DNA from: Glossina fuscipes
Taxonomy: Eukaryota > Arthropoda > Insecta > Diptera > Glossinidae
Assembly: GCF_014805625.2 (NCBI RefSeq)
Contig: NW_023998436.1
Coordinates: forward strand, 1,576,565-1,640,564
Direction: 5' to 3'
DNA length: 64,000 nucleotides
The notes beneath the pieces are model-generated. The model saw only the letters and a program-made list of their open reading frames with translations, made no database searches and had not been told where the DNA came from. The translations under genes and the position numbers were made by a program. Shown piece by piece: positions 13,108 through 25,345 of the stretch. Each line of letters begins with the position of its first letter. Within the stretch, counting starts at the first letter, position 1.

Positions 13108-13520
13108 AAAACAACAAGTAAGAAAATTATATTGGGTCGTAACCGAATCGGACTCATCACCGTTTTGCTAAAAAAGACGAAGAGGAAAGGGACTACATTT
13201 TCATGGTCTATAATATGGAAAATAAAAGGTTTTGTCGCACAACCATATGGGCGTTATAGGTATGTCCTTGAAAAAAGTTTAAGGCACTTACAAATTCTTT
13301 TGCAAATTTGTAGACGATATCTTCATTTTCGCTAACGAGAGAATGCACCACAAATACTGCACAGTTGCGCAGACAGATATATGGACAGACGGACATGTTG
13401 AGGTGACTTTCAAATTTGAAATTGACCAAGATTATATTTACTTTATAGGGTTTTTGAAGCTTGAAGGGTTTATGAACGAGCGACTTGAAAATGGAGGCAT
13501 AAGGTACTGTGGAAAAAACT
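13108..13520 (-). repeat. DINE-1-like dispersed repeat (family 2)
   Basis: Begins on the plus strand ACAAGTAAGAAAATTATATT, the reverse of the shared 3' end, and contains GACAGACGGACATG followed by the reverse of the TATAAAGTATATA core. Noncoding. Confidence 0.65.
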
Positions 13521-15121
13521 ATTGATAGAAGTTTGTTCCAAGGGTGGGCAGTATGGTGAAAAAAGGACGAGCTGCGATAGTTTGTTGTGTGGTGTGCAGA
13601 TAATTGCAGAATGGCTGGGCATGTGGGCTGAGAAAAGTGTGTAATCCTGCTAAAGAAATTTAACTGTTCAACAAATCTCTTTTACCTCCTTAGGAGGCCT
13701 GCCAAGAATGGGCCTGCACATGAGCATAACATAGAAAAAAAAGTTTCGGACATATAACACGCTTTGAATGTGATATAATATATAATAATAATATAATTGG
13801 CATGCAAATATGCCAAAGCTAATCTTCATCTTTAGAAGGCGTTGCTACTTATTTTACAATGCAGCGAATCATTTGTTGCTGACTCGCTAAACATTTAAGA
13901 AGAGAGAACAAGGCAGAGTTGCATTCATTCAAGGCTAATTAAAGGCTGCGCTACAGGTGACGAAAACAAAGAATAGAGTTTTCTCTGGCTTCACATTAGG
14001 AACGCCTCTTTGGGAACTTCCCGTTGGAGGAAGTCGCAACAAAACACGCGAGATGACTACGCTCAACTTTGCGGCTATACGTTGCTGCCTAAAAACATAA
14101 AGCTATTAAAATACCCTCAGTATTAACCGTGGAAGTGTGGAAATACTTGTACTCACAATATTATTCACCAATATGGCAGCTAGTGATTAGAAATCCCTTT
14201 CCTTAGCGACGTGATTCCGTTTGCGGTGGACTAAGTGAATCGTTATTTGCTTTAGTAAGGCATCAAAGTTTGTTAGGGCACTGGCGCAAACAGGCAATCA
14301 CTTTAACTTGTGGTAATATTCCTCATTCCTTTTGTCTTCTCAAAGTACGAAGAAATTAATTGATTAGGTTAAGTGATTAGGTGATTCTAAAATTTATATA
14401 ATTTTTTTCAAAGAAATTTTTCTCCTGAGTTCGTTCGCTAATTGTTTTTTCTGTCCCTGCAATGATATCGATCAATTTGTAGTGAAATTGAATACCTCAC
14501 CAATATGTTGGGAATATTTCAAATCTTCATAAAATGTTGCAAATTGTATCAATTCTTTCAAGTGTTAAGAATTGGTATTAGAATCGTTTTTTATAAAGTT
14601 GCATTCAGCAATCATTTGCTGAACTACAAAAGAAGAACAAGACTCTTAAGAGGTGTAATCGTCTCATGTCTACGAGAACAACGTGAATCGCATAAAAGTT
14701 TGTTAAGACGACTTAAGGGAACGATCTAAAAACTAAGCGAAAGTAGTCCGATTCTCCTGCAAATATGTTCACCATAAAGCTAAACGTGCGAGTGCCTGTC
14801 GATAAGAGACATTGATTTAAAATCTGCCATATATATTTTCTACCGCTAAGGTTCACGGAGTGACCTAAGACGATGCTTATCAAACATTTTCCTAAAGCGA
14901 ATATTTCCATTAAAGTTGGAGTGGAAAGATATCTAGAGATGCAATCTAAGCGTAGTCCGTTAATAGAAAAACTGAGAATTACAACCTCAATGGAATGCAA
15001 GTAGTTTCTAGGACCTGTTAAAATATCAAAGTATAATTAATTATTTGATTTGTTTTTTAAGTTAAATCCGTAATTCTCTATTTATTTACTTGACTTTATA
15101 GAAATACAATTAAATTAATTA
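13521..15121. other. Intergenic between the two APT copies
   Basis: No gene recognised. Open frames at 14505-14729 (+) and 14713-15000 (-) show no domain or motif I know and look like chance. Confidence 0.4.
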
Positions 15122-15775
15122 TTATCTTAGGCATTTTTGGAGGAACGCTTTGACGTCATTCATTTCTTGATCGGAACCAGAATGCATAAGTCCATGATAG
15201 GTGTGGAAAGTGACATTTTCCATAAACGATTCTAGGATTTTGGCTGTTAGCTGACCATAATTATAACGGACCACTGGATCAATATCGCCATGGGCTTGGA
15301 AAATCGGTATTGTGTTGCTATTGCGTTTCGCATTCGGGAATTTCTGATGTACCGGCAACCATGTGGACAAACCTATTATACCAGCCAATGGCTTTGTATA
15401 AGTTAAAGCTGCATATAAAGCCAATGCACCGCCTTGTGAGAAACCACCCAACACAATACGTGTTGATGGTACACCTTTACCGATCTCGTTATCAACTAAC
15501 TCGTGTATAGTACTCGTTGCTGCTAGGAGGCTTTCCTCGTTCTCTGTTCCAGACATATCCAGTTGTTTTATGTCGAACCAGGACGGCATGCGGAAACCAT
15601 TATTTAATGTAACCGGTTGAATAGGTGCATTAGGGCAAATAATTTTCATATCTGGTAGTTTTACACGTCCAAGCATCTCACACCAACCGTGTCCCGAATC
15701 TCCGAGACCATGCATAAAAATTAGGCTTGACGTGTTATTAACCGTCGTCCCTGTAGTTATTGCTGAATTGGACAT
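15122..15775 (-). CDS. Acyl-protein thioesterase (APT1/lysophospholipase family)
   Basis: Alpha/beta hydrolase predicted to remove palmitate from cytosolic faces of membrane proteins, homologous to human LYPLA1 and Drosophila Apt1. It is a 217 aa single coding exon if started at MSNSAITTGT. Visible motifs: oxyanion region IFMHGLGDSGHGW, CPNAPIQPVT, MPSWFDIKQLD, nucleophile S113 in [11 protein letters not shown]166 in HGDIDP, and H198 in GLMHSGSD, a complete triad. The reading frame stays open upstream to 15943, but 15793-15794 is a good 3' splice acceptor (pyrimidine tract then TTAG on the minus strand), so the upstream part is more likely intron plus a 5' exon. The N-terminal Cys palmitoylated in human APT1 is absent from this start; an upstream coding exon could supply it. 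Its neighbour at 11669-12326 is a broken duplicate. Confidence 0.88.
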   Translation of the reverse strand: MSNSAITTGTTVNNTSSLIFMHGLGDSGHGWCEMLGRVKLPDMKIICPNAPIQPVTLNNGFRMPSWFDIKQLDMSGTENEESLLAATSTIHELVDNEIGKGVPSTRIVLGGFSQGGALALYAALTYTKPLAGIIGLSTWLPVHQKFPNAKRNSNTIPIFQAHGDIDPVVRYNYGQLTAKILESFMENVTFHTYHGLMHSGSDQEMNDVKAFLQKCLR

Positions 15776-17173
15776 ATTTCTACCCAATATTCCTAAGAGA
15801 AAAAAAGCTTTAATTTCTTTTGCCAGAATCTCTTGCAAACGGAGTAAGGATAATACGACTACAGGAGCCGAGTGTTGCTTTGTTTTCGATTGACTGATTG
15901 TTCGTAGGGATTTTTGCACTTGTTCTTCTTCTTCAACTTTCATTAGCTTTCAATAAAGTTCTTCGCCTTTTTTTCTGTTTGTAAGTAGTTGTCGCTAATT
16001 TTTTGAATTTATCGGCTTACATTTTTTAGATTTATTTAGAATTTGTCAAAACTTTTTTCATTTTCGTGAATTGTAATTTTTTACAATTACGACTGCCATG
16101 AAAGCTCGTTAAAAGAAAAACTAAAAATTTTTAAGCGAATATATCAAATAGATAAGAACAATATCAGACATCATTTCCGAAAGATCTTCACTGTTTAAAC
16201 AAAGTCTTAAAGATTATTTTCAAAACATATCGGTATGATTTGACATTTTATATTAATATATTATTAATGTTTTTATTCGACAGAATATGGTATAAAATCC
16301 AAATGACTTTTCAACTTCTTAAATCCTTCGATTGAAACTGTAAAACCGACGATATTGCTAAAGGTCTTTCTCTAGCGACACTTGAAAACCCACCGTACTA
16401 CTAATCCACACAAGTCATGCACTCGTCTCGACCAACTGTGCAGTCTTTTTTTTTTTTTGGAGAAAATTGAATTATCAATGAAGTTTTTTAGCACAGTGTT
16501 GTATTGGAAATATCCTACGTGTGTTAATAGCAATATATTAGATTGTTCGGAAGGTAATTTGTTTCTTGTTTTTTATGAAAATGAAAGACGGTTTTCTTAT
16601 AGTACGTAAATATTTTATCATAGACTATCGATTTCGATAAATTTAATCATCCAGCCATGGGCCAGTTTGCATCAAATAATGCCTTTAATATGTTTTTTCA
16701 ACAGCTTGAACTGGCCTTCGGAAACGTGGTGCGTCTTCAATGTCAAAAATTTCAAAATTCGTCATACACATCGGACAATTTCTTTCTTGCTTGAACAGCA
16801 TTATTAATTTTTTTTGATATAAAAAAGGAAAATGTGCCTAAAGCGATGCATTTCACTTTCCACATATGAAAGGGCACTAATTAAAAATTACTGCATGGAA
16901 TTAACCGAATTTTTTCACAAGCAAGTCGTACTATATCGTCTGTCGAAGTGTACGATCTACCGGAAGGTTCTGTCCGTTTCTATGATAACAATTTTCGACA
17001 CGTAAGCACATCTTTATTTGGCGCACGTTCGACTCTTCATTTTTATCGTTTAATATGTACACACTGAGGCGGGAAATTAACTAAAACGAAGATGATTCGT
17101 GTTAGTATTAAAAGTGAGATGGGATCGTGTACGCAGGGCTACTCAAAAAGTTCAGTCACACCACTACATTTCG
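15776..17173. other. APT upstream region and intergenic sequence
   Basis: Holds the putative APT 5' intron acceptor at 15793-15794 (minus). No upstream APT exon or other gene is identified. Confidence 0.4.
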
Positions 17174-17490
17174 TACGAATTTCAACAAGGAAGAAAGGCT
17201 ACAAAAGCAGGTAGAAATTTATTGAAAGTATTTGGTGAAAGTACAGTTTCTGATAGGGTATGCAGAAGATGATTCAAAAAATTTGAAACAAGTGATTTAG
17301 CTCTCTTTGATAAGCCACGTTTTGGGCAGAGACCTGTGATCGACGACGGTACTGTTAAGATCATGTTAGACCAAAATCGATTTTGACCACATCGGAGATT
17401 ACGAAAAAGCTTGGATCAGCTCACCGTTTTGGAACAGGCTGCCGTTTTATTCTGGAAACAGGCAGAACTTTCCGGTAGAGCTAATATATA
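17174..17490 (+). mobile_element. mariner transposase fragment, N-terminal, inactive
   Basis: Reads YEFQQGRKATKAGRN, LLKVFGESTVSDRVCRR, a stop where mariners have Trp, then FKKFETSDLALFDKPRFGQR, matching the first helix-turn-helix and linker of mariner transposases. After NRF the frame shifts to TTSEITKKLGSAH, the second helix-turn-helix. A stop and a frameshift make it dead. The catalytic DDD domain is missing except for a possible YNDNA scrap near the end. Confidence 0.75.
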
Positions 17491-17806
17491 ATGATAATGC
17501 GGCTCAAGTGTCAAGTGCTGTTATAAATGCAGATTAGTGCAAATAAATGTAAAGAAGAAAAAAGCAAATAAATAAGCAAAACAATAATAAAAATGAATTA
17601 TTCTTGTCTAAGTATTTGTAAGGATGTCCCATAAGTTTTTTGTCCGCCACGCTGTGTATGACCTTGAGACGGTTATATTTGCAAAACATGGAGGCTTATC
17701 TATTGTTCCTTTATGGCATCGATTTCTGTCCTCGCACAACTCTTTCAAAGTATATTTCGTTGGTGACGAAGTCTCTTTTAAAATTTTTTTCTACCCTGTT
17801 CAGTAG

Positions 17807-17915
17807 GCGGCATGTTAATCCCCATTGCTTTAAGAAAGCTATATAGTGTGCGTGATATAGTAGATGCCACTAACATTTCCAGGACAGCGATACATAACCA
17901 TTTAATCAAGATGGG
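17807..17915 (+). mobile_element. Second mariner helix-turn-helix fragment
   Basis: Encodes LYSVRDIVDATNISRTAIHN then HLIKMG, the second helix-turn-helix of a different mariner lineage, only about 320 bp from the fragment at 17174-17490. Short and isolated; no catalytic part seen. Confidence 0.6.
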
Positions 17916-18046
17916 ATAGGTCATATATTGATCCCCCCTTACTCCCACCAAAAAAAAAAGGAATAAACTTATTGGACACCCCAATATATAAACTTAAGCC
18001 AGTAGGTACATAAAGCCACTTAAAAATCTGCCTTCACTATGAGAAA

Positions 18047-18680
18047 ACAAGTAAGAACATTACAGTCGGAGAACGCAGACGATTACAAACCCTACACCAC
18101 TTCACCTTGTAATAATACGCCAAAAAGTACCCCTTACTTTTATGCAAAGGTACAATTTTTATGAAAGCCCGCATATTGAAAAGTAAAATCTTCTGTCCAA
18201 ATCAAAGTTTGCGTTTCATGACAGCGCCTATATATGTTCAAGTCCAAAAGAATTAGACCTACATGCTCCAAATTTGGTAAGGTAGATTTCTTTGTCACTT
18301 TACTATTGCGAGCTAATTTTCACCATGAAATATTGGAAATACGATCTTTGTCGCTCCAATTTTCGTAGGAGCGGTACAAAAAATTGCCCGCCGGTGCAAA
18401 ATTTTTAGATATAGACATGGAATGGCGGAATGCTACTACTTAGTCACTTTCGCCTGAAATTGTGAGAATTGTGTTTTTTGTGTGGAAATTGCGACCTACA
18501 CAAATTTACTTGCGTATTTGTAAAAATTTACATGGACAGACATCATTCGGATGGACGGACAGGCTTAGATCAATTCAGATTATGATTCTGAATAGATCGA
18601 TATAATAAAAGATGGGTCTATCTTAAGCCCTTTTGGGTGTTACATACTACCGCATTAACCTAACATGTCCTGTACCACAA
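18047..18680 (-). repeat. Dispersed repeat family 1
   Basis: The plus strand opens AACAAGTAAGAACATTACAG and contains CATGGACAGACATC, GGATGGACGGACAGGC, TTCAGATTATGATTCTG and GGGTCTATCTTAAGCCC, in the reverse of the family order. Confidence 0.7.
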
Positions 18681-18959
18681 GTGCTCGAGAGTGTAAATAT
18701 TGCACTTTTGATTCCAATGCACTGGATTGAGATGGCTAGTATGAAAGCCTGTAATTTTCTTATGTATGTATTATCAAACACAGGCTTGCCTCGCTTAACA
18801 GGGTAATTGTCAAGCACGGATTCGATACAACACGGCGCCAAAGTTGCGATAATTGTAACACACTTTAGATATAAAACCATTTCAAAAACCTGAATATAAA
18901 TTTTTTTTCAACTGATCTTTATTTTATCGTTAATAAGAAAACTTTTAACCAACCTTAAA

Positions 18960-19720
18960 AAAACCAACAAATAAGAAAATTGTATTCTTTCGCGACAAAA
19001 GAGACAAAACAAAGTAAATGAATTAAGATTGAGTGTAGTGTATGTGTTGTGCTTTACAAGATTGAGTGTAGTGTATGTGTTGTGCTTTACAAGATTGAGT
19101 GTAGTGTATGTGTTGTGCTTTATGCATTTTATTATGCAAGCAAAAAACACGGAAAGCAAAAGATTTCACGATTTCTGCTATATAGGCGTGTGGGCGTGTC
19201 TTTTGATCGATCTGAGTTATTTTAAAATTTTTTTTCGCAATATTGTACCTGATATCTTCTTGTTCACTAAAGAGAAATGATCATCACCCTTACTAAACAG
19301 CTGAGCAATCGGACAGACGGACAGGCAAGCATGCTTAGGTGCCGTCCCGACTTGTAATTGATCAAGAATATATACATTTTATGGGCTTTTTGAAGCTTGC
19401 TTCTGCGCGTTACAAAAATTTTGAAAAAAATTAAATTTTGATGCTAAAATATGTGGATAGGCGTGGCCGATTTTCTTCATTCTTGTACAGGTATTACGGT
19501 ATTGCCCATAGAATGTACTTTTAAATTTTTGCAAATTTTTCTCCTATAGTTTATGAGTAATAAGCAAAAAACGAATTGTTTATTCTATTCTCTGCTGATG
19601 TGGTTCTGTGAGCGTGTCCTTCGACCGTTTCGACCTATTTTCAATGCCAACATCACAACAGGTATGACGAACAGACGGATAATTAGGCAGATGAACATGT
19701 TTAAATCGATTTAGAATTTG
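18960..19720 (-). repeat. DINE-1-like dispersed repeat (family 2), with internal 33 bp tandem
   Basis: The plus strand shows AACAAATAAGAAAATTGTAT, then GGACAGACGGACAGGC, TTGATCAAGAATATATAC and TTTTGAAGCTTGCTTC, the reverse of the family 2 core. A second partial core occurs near 19665-19720. Confidence 0.6.
19027..19129. repeat. Perfect 33 bp tandem repeat, three copies
   Basis: The unit AGATTGAGTGTAGTGTATG followed by TGTTGTGCTTTACA is repeated three times without a mismatch, the last copy slightly truncated. It sits inside a diverged dispersed repeat, so the expansion is young. Confidence 0.95.
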
Positions 19721-21211
19721 ATGCAGTTATACGCATTTACTATTATTTTAATTATTGTTTCATAAAATATTTCTATTGTTATAATTCTCATTCGGTTTAT
19801 AAATTTTATGATATATAATGCAATGCTTCGGAGCTATACAATCACTCTGGCTTCTCTTCAGTTGTCGAATAAATCTTTCGCCTTTTACTAAAGATTTCCG
19901 TGGAGGGGAGCACTCTAATGAGTCTATAAGCAATTTTTTTCCGGGCTTGACCTTTTAGGTTGGGCCATATGAGATAAATGAGAATTATTTTTATATATTA
20001 CATTTAGCGAAGCAAATAATTTGCTTGTGTTAGAAGTAGAAACTTTTTTTTATTTAAAACCCAAGGGTAAGAAGAGATTATTATTTATATATTCAAAACG
20101 AACGAGTGAAAGAAGAATTCAGGGAACCGAGCACATAATTTTTGTTAATTGCTATAGGTCAAGTTCTTATCCATCTTATCGCTCTGCGCTAATGTCTGTC
20201 GTAAACATTTGCATTATTCACAAGAATGAAAAAACATCCCTTACCAAAACCAAAAGAATTTGAAAATGATCAAAGGACGGGTGCGCTTGCCAACAAAAAC
20301 TGTAAACGCTTTCCGTCTTTTTTGCTTGATACTAAGGCAACACCACACATCCATCACATATAAAATTTCTAGTTTTATTGTGAAAGTAAAATAAAGTCAG
20401 CCGCGACCAACCAATATTATAAGAGTGTGAAATTTAGTTCTTTTCCTTTTAATTTAGGATCACTACAATAGGAGGAATATAAAATTCCTTCATGAACGGA
20501 TATATTATTATTAATTTCGCCAGAGAAATAAATTCTAAAAATTCTTAAAAACACTAGTATCTTTTATTAAAAACTCTACCGCACTTGAGATTCGAACCCG
20601 CGACCATTGACTTGCTAGTCGAGAAGGGATATAACTTTCTTACTTGTTACTATATATACTTCATCGTAATGTGGAATTTCATTTATTTTTAGTTTTTTTT
20701 TTATAAACTTTAAAAAACTTCCTTTTTCTGGTTTTTTCCTATAGCTTCGTTCGTTTTTCATTTATGTGTATATTTGGAATTAAATTTCATAATAAAATTT
20801 TTACCACAAAGTTTTCCACCTTTAGACAACACGGTATACATTGCAGTGATTTGCCCTATGTCAACATATTTTATAACACGTTTCCAATATAACACGGGTA
20901 CATAATTTTTTGTTTATATCTAAGTTTAAATTATGTCATTCTATATTTAAATAAAACAATAAAAGAATTTCTTATAACACGGTTTCGATAAAAGACAGTG
21001 GAAATTAACCGTGTTAAGCGAGGGACGCCTATGTATGCTTCTCTGTTTATTTATTCAAGTACAAATACGATTGAATTATTATTTATTTTAGCAAATTTGT
21101 TTGCTTTGCATCCAGAATCGAAACTATCTGCACTCAAACGATTACTACTTGACTTTGAGTAAACGGTGGTGACCTAAGCGGCGGATCGAAACTTATCAGT
21201 TGAAATTCTTT
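19721..21211. other. Intergenic, repeat debris
   Basis: No gene recognised. Contains a tRNA-like B-box fragment near 20587-20601 followed by a repeat-family end (ATATAACTTTCTTACTTGTT) at about 20628-20647. Confidence 0.4.
20575..20647 (-). repeat. tRNA-like B-box fragment, possible SINE remnant
   Basis: The minus strand reads GCGGGTTCGAATCTC, a perfect RNA polymerase III B-box with T-arm context. No matching D-arm or acceptor stem is found, so it is not an intact tRNA. Confidence 0.35.
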
Positions 21212-21916
21212 TTAAGTTAGTGCGGTCGTATGTAACACACAAAAGGGCTTAAAATGCACCCATCTTTTGTTACACCGATCGATGTAGAATCATAATCAGA
21301 ATTGATCTAAGACTCTCTGTCCGTTCGTCTATTTGATGTCTGTCCATGTATATTTTAGTTCAAGCAATTTTCGAGATATTTCGATGAAATTTGATCCAGT
21401 AACACCTTTTGACTCAAGGACGAACGCTATGGAAAACGGTTCAGATTGCTCCACTTTTTATAACGCCCTATTCAGAAAAGTCGTTATATGAAAGCAAATT
21501 GCAAATCTCAAAATTTCTCGACAAAGGTGGCTAAGTAGTACCATTTTGGCATTCTAAATTGGCTTGAAAACTTTAGATCGGCTGGGAAATTTTTTGAATC
21601 CCCTTATATAACGAAAACTAAAGTTCATACGGCGGAAAGGTGTAATTTTTAATTCTTCATTATGAAAATTATATCATAATAATAATTTAAGAAAAAAAAT
21701 TTGCTGTACCAAATTTGGACAACCTCGGCCTATTTTTTGGATTCTACCCTAATAAGATGATCCTTTGTAGAGGAGAGAACTCAAAATTTTAATATGTGGT
21801 GATGAAAATTGACACATCATAGTAATTTCATACACAAAACCTAAGAATTATGTTAAAATATATGGTGTAGGGTATTTAAAGATCGGTCTTGCTTGACTAT
21901 AATGTTCTTACTTGTT
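21212..21916 (+). repeat. Dispersed repeat family 1, good reference copy
   Basis: Runs from AAGTTAGTGCGGTCGTATG through CTGTCCGTTCGTC, AAGGACGAACGCTATGG, GTCGTTATATGAAAGC and CAAAATTTCTCGACAAAG to GTAGGGTATTTAAAG and TAATGTTCTTACTTGTT. Noncoding, about 0.7 kb. Confidence 0.75.
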
Positions 21917-22041
21917 TTTTTCTTGAGTCGTATTATTTATTTATATTAATTTAAAAAAAAAAAAAATAATATATATATATATATATATATAAATATATAA
22001 ATATGTATATACATACGTGTATATACGAATACATATAAATA

Positions 22042-22394
22042 TTTGACAGTGTAATACACATTCATATTTTAACTATCAAATTATGTGAGTATTTCTTTGT
22101 CAAAGCACCTTTGTGTTGTATCATATATAGTTGTGCTTAAATGAAGTGTAGGAGACGTGCAGTAGTATTAGATCACTCGTTTATTGTACTGTACATATAT
22201 ATACTTTTATTTATTGTAATGTATAGTTTAGTATAATAAACTAGTGATCTAATAAGATTTTACGTCTCTTACAGTTCAGTTAGCGAATATAACTATATAT
22301 GATACACCAGAAGGGTACTCTGGCAATGTCACTGAAAAGAAATACTCATATAACCTGAAATTTAAAATATGAATGTATATTACCCTCTCAAGTT
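22042..22394. repeat. Long imperfect palindrome (foldback/MITE or hairpin-RNA locus)
   Basis: Two arms of roughly 150-160 bp are reverse complements with scattered mismatches and small indels. Paired blocks include GTAATACACATTCATATTTT (left) with GTAATATACATTCATATTTT (right, reversed), GAGTATTTCTTT, GTATCATATATAGTT, GAGACGT and TTAGATCACT. The centre lies near 22205-22215. There is no ORF. It could be a palindromic MITE or transcribe into a long hairpin; sequence alone cannot decide. Confidence 0.85.
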
Positions 22395-22669
22395 GTTATA
22401 TATATAATACATTATTTTGAGTGCTAGCTTCTAAAAACATATTGAATATGTATTTCGTAGAAAATACTTATACGTGTATGCAAAAGTAAAAGTTTATATT
22501 AATTCCTGTTGTGTTAAGTACTGTATTGCCTTTATAAATAAGGAGGTGTTGTGGCCTATGTGACATAGAACTCATCAAGTTTGTCAAGTGCGCATATCAA
22601 TCTTACCTCATTCTGAAAATATTTCAAGTATAAGTTCGTTAAGCGTAGAATTCTGCTTATACTATAAAT

Positions 22670-23485
22670 ATATCTTAGCGGAAAGGATTTCCCAGAAGTT
22701 CGCAATTATGTTGAGATCGGGGCTAAGGGCTGGTCACTTCAGCAATGTTATATTGTGCGATTGAAAAAAATCTTTTATAAACCTTGCAATATGGATGGAA
22801 GCTTTGGTTTATTGAAATGTTCAATTATGACCACATAACTCTCGAGCGTAATCTATTAAATTGTTCTCTAACAAGTCAACATTTGCCACCACGGGTTAAT
22901 TTTTGCTGAGTACTAAGGATATTTTTAACTTTCCTCGTGCTACAATGGCAGCTCATGCCATAACAGATGGGCTGCATTGCGCTTGCAGCACATTAGTCGA
23001 GGATGTCTTATATTCTTCCAATATTTACGGTGCCCATTAGCTCTATCCAAATTAAATTTTTTCTCATGACTATCGGATTCAAATTCTTCCTCTCAAAATT
23101 TGTATTTGCCGGCAAACACAATACAGGCATGTTTATGGTTCTATGTTAAGGGTGGCTTGGCAATTTTATTCTTATATTTAGGATCTATAGCGTTCTTAAA
23201 AAATTTGTGCAGACATTGTCTCGTTTTATTTAGGTCTTAATTTACTCTTTTTAGCCTGCAATTCATAATTTCATTAGTTGCTAAATGCCAAATACTTTCC
23301 CCTGTTCTCTGATCTATGGATGAAGTGCGCGTAATGTGACCATAACTACCGGAATCTTTTAGATAAGTGTGGACAGTATTGCCGCAGTTCCAATTTATCG
23401 CAACTGCTATCTTCCCAGTTTTCTTAGCAGCAAGTTGGATCCCTTCAAATTTTTTACCGCTCCTCAACCGAAAATTCATTTCCAC
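22670..23485 (-). mobile_element. Tc1-like transposase pseudogene
   Basis: The minus strand starts with an open stretch (23485-23237) holding GIQLAAKKTGKIAVAINWNC, TVHTYLKDSGSYGHI and SIWHLATNEIMNCRLKR, an HTH region. After frame breaks come NLIWIELMGTVNIGRI and finally WPALSPDLNIIANFWEILS-like sequence (with a stop for Trp). This is the conserved block around the last catalytic acidic residue, in a form where the expected E reads A. Several frameshifts and stops show it is dead. Confidence 0.75.
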
Positions 23486-23834
23486 GTAACATTGTTAACT
23501 AGCAGCAAAACTACGATCACAATAATTTATTTATATATTTATTTATTTGAATATGAAATTGAGCTAACTAAAAGCTTACACAAAAATTAAATTCGTTCTT
23601 AAAAATAAATCTTAACTAGTTATTACGAATAAACTCTTATAAAATATAGTAAAAAAAGGAACAAAACGTTATGGTCGGGCAAGGACAACGACTAGATACC
23701 CTGTAACACTTCGTCTAATGTAGTTCGGTAAGCATATTATTTTGTTTTTTAAAAGGAACAAAGAATTAGCTTTTTGCTCATTACTCCTAAACTATAGCGA
23801 TGCTGTAACACTTGAACAAGGAAGAAATTGACCA

Positions 23835-24235
23835 CTCATATCCAATATATAGTATAGAAATTCTTGGCGATTTTCAACTTTGGAAAGCATTTAAACATGT
23901 TCGTCTGCTCATCTGTCCATCTGTTTGTTGGCGCAACTTTGTAGAATTTGTGGTAATTATTCCCTCGTTAGCGAAAATAAAGATTTCATCTACGAATTTG
24001 CAAAGAAAATTTGGAAGTGACTTAAACTTTTCCATGAAAACGCCGACAACACCCACACAACTATGCGACAAAGATTTTTATTTTGAAAATAAGAAAAACC
24101 AGCCACACCCCCTCCACATTATAGAGGATGAAAATTTGGTCGTTTTAAATTTTTTTGTCTTTTCTAGGGTAAGGGTGATGGGTATAAAAAATACGGTCAC
24201 GATCGAATATAATTTTCGTGTTTGTTTCTTTTAAT
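23835..24235 (+). repeat. DINE-1-like dispersed repeat (family 2)
   Basis: Has TATAGAAATTCTTGGCGAT, AAACATGTTCGTCTGC, CATCTGTCCATCTGT, GGGTATAAAAAATACGG and ends GATCGAATATAATTTTCG. An open frame of 140 codons spans it but matches no protein family. Confidence 0.6.
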
Positions 24236-24383
24236 TATGTCGTTTAAAATCTTTAAAGCATTAAAATCGTTTTCATTTGTGAAGTCTGCGAAATTTATAT
24301 TACGTACATGCAAAAAGTTTATCGAATAGAATATGTCCTGATTTTAGAAGAGTGCAGGTTATAGTAGGAAGATTGCAAGAACA

Positions 24384-25345
24384 ACATTAAACAAAGTAAC
24401 AACATTATAGTCAGGCAATGTCTTACTCTTACATACGTTACACCATTTCACCTTTATTATAGCGATAAAGTGCCAAGAATTATCACTACTCGCCGTGTAA
24501 AAGCACAATTTTCATGGACGCCATTATATGGAAAAGGAATCAAGTCGTAAAGCGATTAGTTTTAAATTTAGCAAACTTAATGTTCTTGTCAAAGACATTA
24601 TTAATATTATTATTCCTCCATTTTGCGTCATAAAGCACTAAAACGACGACTTCGGTGTCATGCAAAGGTTTACTTTTAAACACTTGGCGTCTACTTTTAA
24701 GCACGTGGTCCAAGCATGATACAGTTCATATCTATATCAAATTACTATCGTGCCCCAGCCTTTAAATGGAGCCTTTTATCATATAAAGACAATCTTTTCA
24801 TAGAAACTGTTATAGGAGATAGAGTACAAAGAATAGATCTACATGATCTAAATTTGTCCAGTTTACTGTGATATCAAGTAACTAATTTGTACCAATTCTC
24901 ACTGTGAAATATGGAAAATGAAATCGTCTTTCCATGTAAAGGCTGAGGAAAGATTATATATGAAAGGGATCGCAAAACATCGATCGATCCGATATAAATT
25001 TTTCACGTGAATACGATCTAATATAAATTTTTCCGAAATACGATTACCCAGGAGTATTTGTTGCAAAAATTTCAAAATTGATAGTTTTTTTTCATGTGTG
25101 TAAAAATGGGTCGAATACATTCCCAATAGGGTTCGCCAAGACACGTCAATGTAATAAATTTCAACTTAAAAATTGGCGACCTATAGGATGAACAAAAATA
25201 CATTATGCGGACAAATGGGCGGACGTGCATAAATCGATTTAAAAAATTAATCTGAAACAACCGAGTCTATCTTAAGCCCTTTTTGTCATTACATACATTT
25301 GCACAAAATTCAATATACCATGTATCGCAAGCGATGTAGGACATA
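24384..25345 (-). repeat. Dispersed repeat family 1
   Basis: The plus strand opens AAGTAACAACATTATAGTCA and runs to GTCTATCTTAAGCCC near 25266 and ACCATGTATCGCAAG, the reverse of the family 1 order. It lies just upstream of TTC30. Confidence 0.65.

Noticed and set aside
23812..24234. 140-codon plus-strand frame
   Set aside because: Coincides with a family 2 dispersed repeat whose other copies are not open in this frame.
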